A stretch of DNA of 41,921 bases from Liberiplasma sp046541015 (GTDB lineage: Bacteria > Bacillota_I > Bacilli_A > Izemoplasmatales > Izemoplasmataceae): NCBI GenBank assembly GCA_046541015.1, contig JBKHEA010000012.1:1-41921 (forward strand), read 5' to 3'. The notes beneath the pieces are model-generated. The model made no database searches, had not been told where the DNA came from, and was given only the letters and a program-made list of their open reading frames with translations. How positions within the stretch are numbered: the stretch's first letter is position 1; each line of letters begins with the position of its first letter. A program made the translations under genes and the position numbers. Of the stretch, positions 24,255 through 32,916 are shown in pieces.

Positions 24255-25121
24255 ATGGCATTAGTTTCAGCCAAAGAAATGCTTGAAAAGGCAAGAAAAG
24301 AAGGATATGCTGTTGGACAATTCAACATCAATAACCTAGAATGGACCAAAGCGGTATTGACTGTTGCACAAGAAAAGAATTCACCAGTCATTTTAGGAGT
24401 GTCTGAAGGGGCAGGAAAGTACATGGTGGGTTATAATACTGTTGTTGGTATGGTAAAAGGGATGATGGAGACATTAAACATCACAGTCCCTGTTGCACTC
24501 CACTTAGATCATGGATCATACGAGGGTGCTAAAGCATGTATTGATGCTGGATTCTCAAGCGTTATGTTTGATGGTTCACACTATTCAATTGAAGAAAATC
24601 TTCAAAAAACAAAAGACATTGTTGCTTATGCGAAAGAAAAAGGTATTAGTGTAGAAGCTGAAGTAGGAAGTATTGGTGGCGAAGAAGATGGTGTTACAGG
24701 TTTAGGAGAAGTTGCTGATCCTAAAGAATGTAAACAAATTGCGGATTTAGGTATTACTATGCTTGCTGCAGGTATTGGGAATATTCATGGGCTTTATCCA
24801 GACAATTGGCTAGGGTTAAACATGGAAGTATTAAAAGAAATTGGAGAAACAACCAATAAGATTCCTTTAGTTTTACATGGTGGTACTGGTATCCCTGATC
24901 ACATGGTTAAAGAAGCTATTACCTATGGTGTTTCAAAAATTAATGTAAATACTGAATGCCAACTTGTATTTGCTAAAGCAACAAGAGAATATATTGAACA
25001 AGGTAAAGATTTAATCGGAAAAGGCTTTGACCCAAGAAAATTATTACAACCTGGTACAACTGCAGTAATGGATGTAGTAAGAGAAAAGATAGACTTATTT
25101 GGTTCTACAAACAAGGCTTAG
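24255..25121 (+). CDS. fba: Class II fructose-bisphosphate aldolase
   Basis: 288 residues with site AGGAGG. A zinc-dependent TIM barrel: catalytic Asp85 and zinc ligand His86 in LHLDHGSYE, zinc ligands His178 (NIHGLYP) and His208 (LHGGTGIP), and the phosphate-binding INVNTE stretch. It splits fructose 1,6-bisphosphate to the two triose phosphates in glycolysis, and runs in reverse in gluconeogenesis. Length matches the short class II (FbaA/GatY-type) enzymes of Bacillota; the fructose enzyme is favoured over a tagatose one because no tagatose-pathway genes are near. It has its own strong promoter. Confidence 0.95.
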   Translation: MALVSAKEMLEKARKEGYAVGQFNINNLEWTKAVLTVAQEKNSPVILGVSEGAGKYMVGYNTVVGMVKGMMETLNITVPVALHLDHGSYEGAKACIDAGFSSVMFDGSHYSIEENLQKTKDIVAYAKEKGISVEAEVGSIGGEEDGVTGLGEVADPKECKQIADLGITMLAAGIGNIHGLYPDNWLGLNMEVLKEIGETTNKIPLVLHGGTGIPDHMVKEAITYGVSKINVNTECQLVFAKATREYIEQGKDLIGKGFDPRKLLQPGTTAVMDVVREKIDLFGSTNKA

Positions 25122-25145
25122 TTTCATATTTAAGGAAGTGGTTTA

Positions 25146-25733
25146 ATGAACCAATTTGAATTTATTTTAAAAGATTTTGTCAACTGGAAACTTGATAATA
25201 TTGAAGTCTTAGAACGCTTCAAACACAATGATTCATTCATTTATGATCGTTTAGAACCTGTTTATGCAGTCCTAAACCATATCTATGAACTGGCTATTGA
25301 AGATGGCCATATTGATGAAGAGTTGGAGACGATTTTTCAAGTCGGTTTAAACTATTTATACACTCAGTTTGAAGTTATTAAAGTGTACTGGCAAAAATTG
25401 TTTCACTCTAATTGTCAAGCCTTTGAGACATTTACGCCATTAGTTGGGTATTTGTTGTTCATAGCTGATTTTAGGTCGGATTTAGATGAGATAGAAGAGT
25501 CAATTGATTTTAGTGAATTAAATGATGTTGAAACATTAATTGAAAACATGATTGCAGAACAAAGAGAAGAATTTGACTACGCTGCAGAAAAACTCAATCA
25601 AGCGATTCATAATATTGTTGAAAATTTAGATTTTGAGTATGTAAGTATTATCGATATTTTCGTTGAAATCGCAGAAAATTTAAATATCAAATTATCAACT
25701 GATGAAGAGTTTGTAATTGGAAAGGACATCTAG
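25146..25733 (+). CDS. Unrecognised acidic helical protein
   Basis: 195 residues, not assigned to any family I know. Site AAGGAAG precedes ATG 25146, 24 bases after fba, with no terminator between, so it is probably co-transcribed with fba. It is strongly acidic (many Glu and Asp), predicted helical throughout, rich in aromatic residues in the first 110 positions (Phe, Tyr, Trp), with no signal peptide, no clear membrane segment and only one Cys (near residue 93). Codon use looks like its neighbours. It might be a small cytosolic interaction protein; no function is proposed. A terminator overlaps its end. Confidence 0.75.
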   Translation: MNQFEFILKDFVNWKLDNIEVLERFKHNDSFIYDRLEPVYAVLNHIYELAIEDGHIDEELETIFQVGLNYLYTQFEVIKVYWQKLFHSNCQAFETFTPLVGYLLFIADFRSDLDEIEESIDFSELNDVETLIENMIAEQREEFDYAAEKLNQAIHNIVENLDFEYVSIIDIFVEIAENLNIKLSTDEEFVIGKDI

Positions 25734-25750
25734 GAATAGATGCCTTTTCT
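25721..25750 (+). terminator. Terminator after the acidic protein gene
   Basis: AAAGG-(A bulge)-CATCTA (25721-25732) pairs with TAGATGCCTTT (25737-25747) over a GGAA loop, then TTTTCTT. One bulged A makes it imperfect. It overlaps the stop codon and lies just before cysE. Confidence 0.6.
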
Positions 25751-25766
25751 TACTTAGAGGTGTATG

Positions 25767-26336
25767 ATGGGATTAATTAGTGATATTAAAACAATTAAAA
25801 GAAAAGATCCTGCCGCAAGACATTGGCTTGAAATTCTTTTAACCTATAGTGGCATGCATGCAGTATGGTTATACAGAATTAGCCACTTTTTGTGGGTGAT
25901 AAAGTTAAAGTTACTGGCTAGAATTCTCTCAATCATCACACGTTTTTTAACCGGTGTTGAGATTCACCCTGGCGCAAAAATTGGTAAAAACTTTGTGATT
26001 GATCATGGTAGTGGTGTTGTGATTGGTGAAACAGCGGTTATTGCCGATGATGTTTTAATCTATCATGGGGTGACTTTGGGTGGTACAGGTAATGAAAGTA
26101 AAGAAAAAAGACACCCCACCATTTGTACGGGAGCTATGATTGCAGCTGGAGCGAAAATACTGGGGGATATTAAAGTTGGTGCCCATTCGAAAATTGGCGC
26201 AAATGCTGTTGTTTTAAAAGATGTTCCTGATTTTTCTACTGCAGTTGGAATACCCGCAAGAATCATACCAAATGAACGAACAACTAATGTGGTGTGTTCA
26301 CTTTCAAATAAATATGAATCCATTGAAAAAGGCTAG
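25767..26336 (+). CDS. cysE: Serine O-acetyltransferase
   Basis: 189 residues from ATG 25767, 6 bases after AGAGG; ATG 25764 is an equally open alternative one codon earlier. The left-handed beta-helix hexapeptide repeats run from about residue 65. Active-site segments match CysE: IDHGSGVVIGE (catalytic Asp-His), HGVTLGGTG and KRHPTI, and the tail has VGIPARII. It makes O-acetylserine from serine and acetyl-CoA, the substrate of the CysK encoded at 27631-28554 on the other strand. It is a short form lacking most of the long N-terminal helical domain of the E. coli enzyme, as is common in Bacillota. Confidence 0.93.
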   Translation: MGLISDIKTIKRKDPAARHWLEILLTYSGMHAVWLYRISHFLWVIKLKLLARILSIITRFLTGVEIHPGAKIGKNFVIDHGSGVVIGETAVIADDVLIYHGVTLGGTGNESKEKRHPTICTGAMIAAGAKILGDIKVGAHSKIGANAVVLKDVPDFSTAVGIPARIIPNERTTNVVCSLSNKYESIEKG

Positions 26337-26352
26337 AAAATCTAGCCTTTTA
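26326..26352. terminator. Bidirectional terminator between cysE and the DUF4349 gene
   Basis: AAAAGGCTAGA (26327-26337) pairs perfectly with TCTAGCCTTTT (26341-26351) over a 3-base loop. A-rich left and T-rich right arms make it work on both strands, where the two genes converge. Confidence 0.88.
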
Positions 26353-26353
26353 T

Positions 26354-27514
26354 TTATAAATTGATATCTTTTGGTGCAAGTTTATGAATCTTCTTATGCT
26401 TTTTAATGAGTAGTTTAACCGGAATAAATATGATAATACCAATTAAAGCAAATGGTGATAAAGCAATAACACTTAATATCATGAATCTAAGGATGGTACC
26501 TAAGATATTAAATGAAGCAATGAGTGTAAGCCACATAGTACTTAAGAAGGTGCTATTGGTTTCTATGCTTCTTTTAGTATAAAGTTCGCTATCTTGATAA
26601 TTCTCTCTTGATGCATAAAGACTTAAATAATATTCTTGTGAAGGATTTAAATCATCAAACGATATCGTTTTACTGGCATTTGGCATTAAATCAACTTCAA
26701 TCGTTTCTACTAGTTCACCATCTAAATATAAAGAAGCTGTTATTTGTTTTGAGATATCATCATAGTTTGTAGTATTAAAGGCAATTGAACTTGAGGTAAT
26801 GTCAAAATCATTCACCATTGGCAAAGCAGTTTTAGGAAGTAATAAATCAAATGTGTCGATTTCAGTAATGACTAAGCTTATGGTCGAATACTCAATGAGT
26901 GAATCATAGTTGGTTAAACTATCGCCAATTTGATTTAATTCTGATTCAATACTGGCTAACTTGTCTTCTAGTTCAATGATATCATCCATATCTACCGCTG
27001 TTTCTAGAAGCTCTAATATCCTATCATGTTGTGTGTTTAATGCATCTAGGCGGGCTTCTAACGTTGAATAAGTATTAGTGACATCTTCAGCTTCTGTTTT
27101 AAAATGGCCAGTATGACCTAAAGAACGAATATAAGTGATGTAATCTTGATAGTTTTCGGTTAGTACACGTAGTTTTAAAGAATAAACATTATTGCTATAA
27201 CTTTCTTCTTCTACAAAAGCATCATATGTGACTAAAGCATCTATGATGTCTTCATAAGCTTCTTCTGGAGACGGTGTTGTTAACCCAATTTCAGCAGTAA
27301 AAATCATTTTGCGATTAATTTGAGCGGGCTGATTATTTAGGCTAACATTTTCAACTTCAGGTAGTAAATCATCAAGTGATGGACTTTCATCATTTGGACT
27401 TTCATCATCATAATTGGGATCTTGATCCAAATTATTGTCCATTTCATAATCAGCACTGCAGGCTCCAAGCAATAAAACGAAAATAATGGATAGAATCAAA
27501 CTAACTTTTTTCAT
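26354..27514 (-). CDS. DUF4349 lipoprotein with coiled coil and C-terminal membrane segment
   Basis: 386 residues. The start is at 27514 behind GGGGGA; ten more codons are open upstream but lack a ribosome-binding site. Lipobox LGAC gives Cys19. After an acidic linker, residues about 70-220 match DUF4349: a RKMIFTAEIGLTT-type strand, VLTENYQDYITYIRSLG, then a coiled coil (ARLDALNTQHDRILELL through IELEDKLASIESELNQIGDSL) and a closing STISLVITE strand. Residues about 235-320 look like a fibronectin III-type sandwich, which I do not recall as part of the usual family. Then come one or two membrane spans (about 330-375) and a Lys-rich cytoplasmic end. The family's function is unknown; this arrangement would hold it at the membrane by both lipid and helix. 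Confidence 0.78.
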   Translation of the reverse strand: MKKVSLILSIIFVLLLGACSADYEMDNNLDQDPNYDDESPNDESPSLDDLLPEVENVSLNNQPAQINRKMIFTAEIGLTTPSPEEAYEDIIDALVTYDAFVEEESYSNNVYSLKLRVLTENYQDYITYIRSLGHTGHFKTEAEDVTNTYSTLEARLDALNTQHDRILELLETAVDMDDIIELEDKLASIESELNQIGDSLTNYDSLIEYSTISLVITEIDTFDLLLPKTALPMVNDFDITSSSIAFNTTNYDDISKQITASLYLDGELVETIEVDLMPNASKTISFDDLNPSQEYYLSLYASRENYQDSELYTKRSIETNSTFLSTMWLTLIASFNILGTILRFMILSVIALSPFALIGIIIFIPVKLLIKKHKKIHKLAPKDINL

Positions 27515-27611
27515 TATATATCCCCCTTTTAAAATTAAGTTCATTTTAGCATAAGGATATACTTAGTTATAATCTTTTATCAAATAATGCATAAAATCTA
27601 TGATAAGTTAC

Positions 27612-27643
27612 AAAAAAAAGTCTGAATAAATCAGACTTTTTTT
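27612..27643 (-). terminator. Terminator after cysK
   Basis: A 13-bp perfect stem, AAAAAAAGTCTGA (27613-27625) with TCAGACTTTTTTT (27631-27643), and a 5-base loop. Read on the minus strand it ends in a long T run just after the cysK stop codon, which is in the stem; its symmetry would let it work on both strands. Confidence 0.88.
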
Positions 27644-28554
27644 GATTGATTAAATAAATCAGTAGATAAATAACGTTCTGCGTTACTTGGTGAGAATGTT
27701 AGAATTTTCAAAGGCTCTTTAATTGTTTTCGCAATTTTTAAGGCAGCACAAACATTAGCGCCACTAGAAATACCGACAAATAATCCTTCTTTTTTGGCAA
27801 GTAAGCGTGCTGTTTCAAAGGCTTCATCATCTGTAACAGTAATAACATCTTTGTAAACACTTTGGTCTAATATATTAGGAATAAATCCAGCCCCTATACC
27901 TTGTATTTTATGTGGCCCTGCTTCTTTACCACTTAACACGGCCGAGTTTTTGGGTTCAACTGCGATAATTTTTAGATTGTTATAATGCGATTTTAAGATA
28001 TTTCCAGTACCTGTGATTGTCCCACCAGTACCAACCCCAACTACAAGATAGTCTAGATCATTAAAGTCTTCTATAATTTCTTGTGCAGTCGTCGTCATGT
28101 GCGCTTTGGGATTATTTAAGTTGTCAAACTGCATGGGCATAAAATAATTATGTTCTTTTGCAAGAGAACTGGCTATATTTATCGCTTCTTTCATCCCTTT
28201 TTTACCATCAGTTAAGATTAATTTTGCGCCATAACCTTCAAGTATTTTTCTGCGTTCTATACTAAGGGTATCAGGCATTGTAATAATTAGCGGATAGCCC
28301 TTTGCAGCAGCAACTAACGCAAGGCCAATCCCAGTGTTGCCACTGGTTGGTTCTATAATGGTTTGACCTTTTTTTAAGTAGCCTTCTTTTTCAGCGGCTT
28401 CAATCATGCTCTTTGCAATTCTATCTTTGACACTACCACCGGGATTAAACCACTCTAATTTAACATAAATCTCTGCAGTTAATCCTTCAGTTAGTGTATT
28501 TAGTTTTACAACAGGTGTTTTTCCTATTAAATCGTAGATATAATTAACTTTCAT
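27631..28554 (-). CDS. cysK: Cysteine synthase (O-acetylserine sulfhydrylase)
   Basis: 307 residues, the standard length. Pyridoxal phosphate is held by Lys43 in NPGGSVKDRIA; the substrate loop is TSGNTGIGLA, the phosphate loop GTGGTITG, and the late serine is in ISSGANVCAA. It makes cysteine from O-acetylserine and sulfide in the cytosol. With cysE nearby, the window encodes both steps from serine to cysteine. The ribosome-binding site is weak (GAAGTGATTGC). It is transcribed separately from lysS, with a terminator between them. Confidence 0.95.
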   Translation of the reverse strand: MKVNYIYDLIGKTPVVKLNTLTEGLTAEIYVKLEWFNPGGSVKDRIAKSMIEAAEKEGYLKKGQTIIEPTSGNTGIGLALVAAAKGYPLIITMPDTLSIERRKILEGYGAKLILTDGKKGMKEAINIASSLAKEHNYFMPMQFDNLNNPKAHMTTTAQEIIEDFNDLDYLVVGVGTGGTITGTGNILKSHYNNLKIIAVEPKNSAVLSGKEAGPHKIQGIGAGFIPNILDQSVYKDVITVTDDEAFETARLLAKKEGLFVGISSGANVCAALKIAKTIKEPLKILTFSPSNAERYLSTDLFNQSKKV

Positions 28555-28577
28555 GCAATCACTTCTTTCTATTAATC

Positions 28578-28583
28578 ATTATA
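28578..28583 (-). promoter_or_regulatory. Possible cysK -10 element
   Basis: TATAAT on the minus strand, 24 bases before the cysK start and after the lysS terminator. The -35 region falls in the terminator's T run, so support is weak. No T-box or S-box-like leader fits in the 69-base gap. Confidence 0.35.
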
Positions 28584-28597
28584 AAGTTTAATGGTAT

Positions 28598-28625
28598 AAA
28601 AAAAACGGCATATGCCATTTTTTTT
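28598..28625 (-). terminator. Terminator after lysS
   Basis: The palindromic core GGCATATGCC (28607-28616) is flanked by eight A (28598-28605) and eight T (28618-28625), giving a long stem with a T run on the minus strand. It overlaps the last bases of lysS. Confidence 0.85.
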
Positions 28626-30123
28626 ATCGTCTTTGTCTCATATGTGGGAAAAGTAAAACATCTCTTATGGACTGTGAGTTCGTAAGTAACATAATTAGCC
28701 TATCAATACCAATACCTAAACCACCAGCTGGTGGCATACCGTATTCTAAGGCTTCAACATAATCAATATCCATTTCATTGGCTTCTTTATTACCTAAATC
28801 TTTTTCTTTTATTTGTTCTAAGAAACGCTCTTTTTGGTCAATAGGGTTATTTAGTTCACTGAAGGCATTTCCATACTCTCTTGAATCAATAAATATTTCA
28901 AAACGATCGGTGAAACGTGGATCACGTTTACTTTTTTTCGCTAAAGGACTTATTTCAACAGGGTGACCATAAACGAATGTTGGTTGGATAATGGTTTCTT
29001 CTACAAAGGCTTCAAAGAGTAAGTTTAAAATATGTCCAATACCTGAATAGTGTGCAGGAACTTCAAGACCTTTTTCTTCTGCGAATGCTTTAGCTTTTTC
29101 ATAAGTCAGTGATTGATCCCAAAAATCAATACCTACTTGTTCTTTAACCATATCCGCCATGTGAAGTCTTGGCCATCCTTTTTTTAAGTTAATCACTTTA
29201 TCGCTAAATGTGACTTCTGTTTTTCCTAAAACTTTCTCTGCCACAGTTTCAAAAATTTCTTCAGTTAAATCCATCATGCTTTCCATATCACCATAAGCTT
29301 GATACAGTTCTAACATTGTAAACTCAGGATTATGTTTAATACTAATCCCTTCATTTCTAAAATTACGTCCGAGTTCAAATACACCATCAAAGCCACCCAC
29401 AATCAAGCGCTTTAAATATAGTTCTGGTGCTATTCTTAAATAAAAAGGCATATCAAGCGTATTATGATGGGTCACAAATGGTCTTGCAGCTGCCCCACCT
29501 AAGATAGGATGTAGTATCGGTGTTTCAACTTCTAAAAAGTTCTTATTGGTTAAAATAGTTCTAATTTCTTGTATGATTTTAGAACGTAAAATAAAGGTGT
29601 TTTTGGTTTCTTGATTGGTGATTAAATCAACATAGCGACGGCGATAACGCTCTTCAATGTCTTTTAGGCCATGCCATTTTTCTGGTAAAGGTCTTAAAGC
29701 TTTTACTAAATGGGTATAAGAATCTACTTTAATGGAGAGTTCGCCCATATTGGTTTTCATAATTGAACCAGTCACACCAACAATGTCCCCTAAGTCAGAT
29801 TTGTCGAATATTTCAAATTGTTCACTTCCAACATGGTCTAAGCGAACATAGATTTGAATTTGTCCGTACTGATCCATAATATGCGCAAAACCGGCTTTTC
29901 CTTTACCACGTTTTGTCATGATTCGACCCGCTATTTTAATCGTATCTGTATCTTTTTCTGCAAGTTCTTCTTTTGTAAAGTCTTCATACATTTCATGAAG
30001 TTTTAAAGTATTCGTGTTGCGGTCAAATCTTGAACCAAAGGGGTCAATATTTTTTTCTTCAAGAAACTCTAGTTTTTCTCTTCTAACACGTTCTTGTTCA
30101 GTTAATGTTTCATCGTAATCCAT
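28624..30123 (-). CDS. lysS: Lysyl-tRNA synthetase (class II)
   Basis: 499 residues, typical length. The N-terminal OB fold for the anticodon (about 60-165) contains IAGRIMTKRGKGKAGFAH. The catalytic domain has motif 2 around FRNEGISIKHNPEFTMLE and motif 3 GGLGIGIDRLIMLL, ending in DVLLFPHMR. It charges tRNA-Lys. Site AGAGGTG precedes the start. It follows rqcP by 10 bases in the same direction. In Bacillus lysS is also downstream of the tilS-hpt-ftsH block. Confidence 0.97.
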   Translation of the reverse strand: MDYDETLTEQERVRREKLEFLEEKNIDPFGSRFDRNTNTLKLHEMYEDFTKEELAEKDTDTIKIAGRIMTKRGKGKAGFAHIMDQYGQIQIYVRLDHVGSEQFEIFDKSDLGDIVGVTGSIMKTNMGELSIKVDSYTHLVKALRPLPEKWHGLKDIEERYRRRYVDLITNQETKNTFILRSKIIQEIRTILTNKNFLEVETPILHPILGGAAARPFVTHHNTLDMPFYLRIAPELYLKRLIVGGFDGVFELGRNFRNEGISIKHNPEFTMLELYQAYGDMESMMDLTEEIFETVAEKVLGKTEVTFSDKVINLKKGWPRLHMADMVKEQVGIDFWDQSLTYEKAKAFAEEKGLEVPAHYSGIGHILNLLFEAFVEETIIQPTFVYGHPVEISPLAKKSKRDPRFTDRFEIFIDSREYGNAFSELNNPIDQKERFLEQIKEKDLGNKEANEMDIDYVEALEYGMPPAGGLGIGIDRLIMLLTNSQSIRDVLLFPHMRQRR

Positions 30124-30133
30124 GGTTTCACCT

Positions 30134-30400
30134 CTAATTTGAATCGTTAATTCTTTTTTCTTCTAAAATTTCATACATGTTTTTAGCGTCATCTTTTTTT
30201 GTAGAATCTAAAAGATTCGTTACGCGCACAATAAATACTTTGTTACCATATTTAATCTCGATAATATCGCCAATGGATAGGTTAGTGCTCGATTTGGCAA
30301 CTTTTTGATTGACGAGGACTCTTCCTGCATCAGACACTTCTTTGGCTAGGGTTCTACGTTTAATAATTCTTGATACTTTTAAATATTTATCTAATCTCAT
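30134..30400 (-). CDS. rqcP: S4-domain ribosome quality-control protein RqcP
   Basis: 88 residues, a single S4 RNA-binding domain: MRLDKYLKVSRIIKRRTLA, then AGRVLVNQKVAKSS and IGDIIEIKYGNK. This is the YabO/RqcP (Hsp15-like) family, which binds stalled 50S subunits and supports alanine tailing by RqcH. Its place next to tilS-hpt-ftsH resembles the Bacillus yabO region. No Shine-Dalgarno site is visible (the bases before ATG read CCCTTATCT), and the ftsH terminator ends only 10 bases upstream, so expression may depend on read-through and re-initiation. Confidence 0.9.
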   Translation of the reverse strand: MRLDKYLKVSRIIKRRTLAKEVSDAGRVLVNQKVAKSSTNLSIGDIIEIKYGNKVFIVRVTNLLDSTKKDDAKNMYEILEEKRINDSN

Positions 30401-30409
30401 AGATAAGGG

Positions 30410-30432
30410 AAAAAAGGGTTCTCACCCTTTTT
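30410..30432 (-). terminator. Terminator after ftsH, close to the rqcP start
   Basis: AAAAAGGGT (30411-30419) pairs with ACCCTTTTT (30424-30432) over TCTC. On the minus strand it ends in six T at 30410-30415. The ftsH stop codon is in the stem. rqcP begins 10 bases past it, leaving no room for a promoter. Confidence 0.75.
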
Positions 30433-32359
30433 AAAATGCTAAATCCTCTTTTGGTTTTGATTGTTCGGTTTTTTCTTGATTTTCTTTTTGATGCTTTTTC
30501 TCTAGCCAATCGAGTTTGCCGGTTTCTGTTAATTCGATAATATCTTCACGGGTTAATGTTTCAACTTCAAGTAATGTTTTTGCGATTAAGTCAAGTAGCT
30601 CAATATTACCCGAGAGAACTTCTTTTGCCTTGTCATAGGCTTCGTTGATAATTTTTCTAACTTCAGTATCAATTTCTAAGGCAACGGTATCTGAGAATGA
30701 TTTATCAGCTGAGTAATCTCTTCCTAAGAAAACATTACCACTTCGTTTTTCATATTGTATTGGTCCAAGGGCACTCATTCCATATTCAGTGACCATTGAA
30801 CGGGCAATTTCTGTAGCGCGTTGGAAGTCATTGTGTGCGCCGGTAGAGACTTCATTAAATGTAATTTCTTCAGCAACACGACCGCCAAGTAATCCAGTGA
30901 TTTGACCTATAAGCCCTTTTCTAGTCATTAAGAATGATTCTTCTTCTTCAGGAAGCATTAAGTTATAACCACCAGCTTGTCCACGTGGGATGATGGTAAC
31001 TTTATGAACGACATTTGCGTTATCTAGCTTAATTCCAAGGACAGCATGACCTGCTTCATGGTAAGCAATAAAATCACGTTCACGTTTTGAAAAGACACGA
31101 GAGCGTTTTGCAGGACCCATCATAACGCGATCCACAGCCTCATCAATATGGTAAAGTTTGATTGCTGGTTTATTTTCTCTAGCAGCGAGTAAAGCAGCTT
31201 CATTTAATAGATTTTCTAAGTCTGCCCCAGTAAAACCAGGTGTTCTACGCGCAATCTCTTCGAAGGTTACGCTTGAATCAATACGTTTATTGCGTGCATG
31301 AACTTTAAGGATTGCTTGACGTCCTTTAATATCAGGACGGTTAATTGTGATTTGACGGTCGAAACGACCAGGACGAAGTAGTGCTGGGTCTAATACATCA
31401 GGACGGTTTGTCGCAGCCATTACAATAATCCCTGAATTAGGGCCAAACCCATCCATCTCAACTAGTAATTGATTAAGGGTTTGTTCACGTTCATCGTGTC
31501 CACCACCTAAACCAGTACCACGTTGACGCCCAACAGCATCGATTTCATCGATAAATATAATACAAGGTGCGCTACTTTTTGCGTTTTTAAACATATCACG
31601 AACACGACTAGCCCCAACCCCTACAAACATTTCAACAAAGTCTGAGCCACTGATACTAAAAAATGGGACTTCCGCTTCGCCAGCAACAGCACGAGCAAGT
31701 AATGTTTTTCCTGTACCAGGTGCGCCTACAAGTAAGACACCTTTTGGAATTCTAGCACCAAGTGCCATGTATTTTTTTGGATTTTTTAAGAAATCGATAA
31801 TTTCTGCGAGTTCTTCTTTTTCTTCATCAATGCCTGCAACATGCTTAAACGTGGTTGTTTTTCCTTTATTCATGCGTGCTCGGCTTTTACCAAAGTCAAA
31901 GGCTTTATTATTTCCACCATTACTTCTTATAAAGAAACCTACAAGAACTAAGATTAAAATAATTGGTAGTAGGATAACAAATATGTTCCAAAATGCGTAA
32001 GAAGATCCTCTAACGTGTTGATAGTTTACATCATATTGTACAGTTAATTCAATGACGTCATCTAAAGCCCCTTGTGTAGGAACTTCTAGAAAGTACGAAG
32101 ATCCATCAGTTAAAGATCCTTCAATTAGGTAAGCACCTGTGTTAATTTCTCCAGAAATTGGAGTAGAATAAACAGATTCTATTTCATTGCTTTCAAGTTT
32201 TTCAATAAATTCAGAATAGTTTAGTTCGGTTGGTTCATCTTCAGATTGTGTAAACATCCATATAGCTGAAAAGACAAACAATAAGATTAACACCATTACA
32301 ATGATGTTACCTACTTTATTTGCTTTAGTTACAGGAGGTTTTGGTTTTGGTTGTGCCAT
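30431..32359 (-). CDS. ftsH: ATP-dependent membrane zinc protease FtsH
   Basis: 642 residues, standard layout. Membrane segments at about 19-36 and 123-145 enclose the outer domain. The AAA module has Walker A GAPGTGKT (212-219), Walker B in CIIFIDEIDAVGRQRG, the second region of homology PALLRPGRFDRQI, and the pore FVG motif (EMFVGVGASR). The protease site is HEAGH (His434, Glu435, His438). It degrades misfolded or short-lived membrane and regulatory proteins. Site AAAGGAG precedes the start. It follows hpt by 14 bases. Confidence 0.98.
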   Translation of the reverse strand: MAQPKPKPPVTKANKVGNIIVMVLILLFVFSAIWMFTQSEDEPTELNYSEFIEKLESNEIESVYSTPISGEINTGAYLIEGSLTDGSSYFLEVPTQGALDDVIELTVQYDVNYQHVRGSSYAFWNIFVILLPIILILVLVGFFIRSNGGNNKAFDFGKSRARMNKGKTTTFKHVAGIDEEKEELAEIIDFLKNPKKYMALGARIPKGVLLVGAPGTGKTLLARAVAGEAEVPFFSISGSDFVEMFVGVGASRVRDMFKNAKSSAPCIIFIDEIDAVGRQRGTGLGGGHDEREQTLNQLLVEMDGFGPNSGIIVMAATNRPDVLDPALLRPGRFDRQITINRPDIKGRQAILKVHARNKRIDSSVTFEEIARRTPGFTGADLENLLNEAALLAARENKPAIKLYHIDEAVDRVMMGPAKRSRVFSKRERDFIAYHEAGHAVLGIKLDNANVVHKVTIIPRGQAGGYNLMLPEEEESFLMTRKGLIGQITGLLGGRVAEEITFNEVSTGAHNDFQRATEIARSMVTEYGMSALGPIQYEKRSGNVFLGRDYSADKSFSDTVALEIDTEVRKIINEAYDKAKEVLSGNIELLDLIAKTLLEVETLTREDIIELTETGKLDWLEKKHQKENQEKTEQSKPKEDLAF

Positions 32360-32373
32360 GATTGTTCACTCCT

Positions 32374-32916
32374 TTATTTCGTATAAATCTCTTTTTTTAG
32401 TGTGCCAACGTAAGGTAAATTACGATATTTTTCATCATAATCTAAGCCATACCCTACTACAAATGCTTTTGGTATCGTTGTGCCAATATATTCTGGGGTA
32501 AAATCTAACACACGACCTTCTGGCTTATCAAGAAGCGTGCATACTTTTACGCTTTTTGCCCCACGGTATTTTAGTAAATCGACAACTGCTCTAATGGTTT
32601 TACCTGAATCAACAATATCTTCTGCGATAAGTATATCACGGTTTTTAACGGTTTTGTTTAAATCCATTTCTATTTTAACATCACCTGTGGATTCGATGCC
32701 CCCATGATAACTTGAAACATTCATGTAAGCTAACTCTAAATGCATATCAAGATGTTTAACAAGATCAGACATGAAAGGAACACAGCCTTTAAGTAACCCC
32801 AAAATAATTGGGAATTTATCTTTGTAATCCTCTGTGATTTGTTGGCCTAATCGAGCACAGATTGATTCTATTTCTTCTTTTGATACTAGTACTTGTTCAA
32901 TGTCTTTTTCTAGCAT
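32374..32916 (-). CDS. hpt: Hypoxanthine phosphoribosyltransferase
   Basis: 180 residues. The PRPP motif ILIAEDIVDSGKTI, the flexible loop after MNVSSYHGG, and the C-terminal VVGYGLDYDEKYRNLPYVG are all characteristic. It salvages hypoxanthine and guanine to IMP and GMP, useful for a cell that breaks down nucleic acids. It overlaps the end of tilS by 7 bases; the site GAGGT is inside or next to tilS. The tilS-hpt-ftsH order is conserved in Bacillota. Confidence 0.96.
   Translation of the reverse strand: MLEKDIEQVLVSKEEIESICARLGQQITEDYKDKFPIILGLLKGCVPFMSDLVKHLDMHLELAYMNVSSYHGGIESTGDVKIEMDLNKTVKNRDILIAEDIVDSGKTIRAVVDLLKYRGAKSVKVCTLLDKPEGRVLDFTPEYIGTTIPKAFVVGYGLDYDEKYRNLPYVGTLKKEIYTK

Noticed and set aside
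28555..28623. T-box or other riboswitch before cysK
   Set aside because: The 69-base gap is filled by the lysS terminator and a possible -10; no room for a conserved leader.
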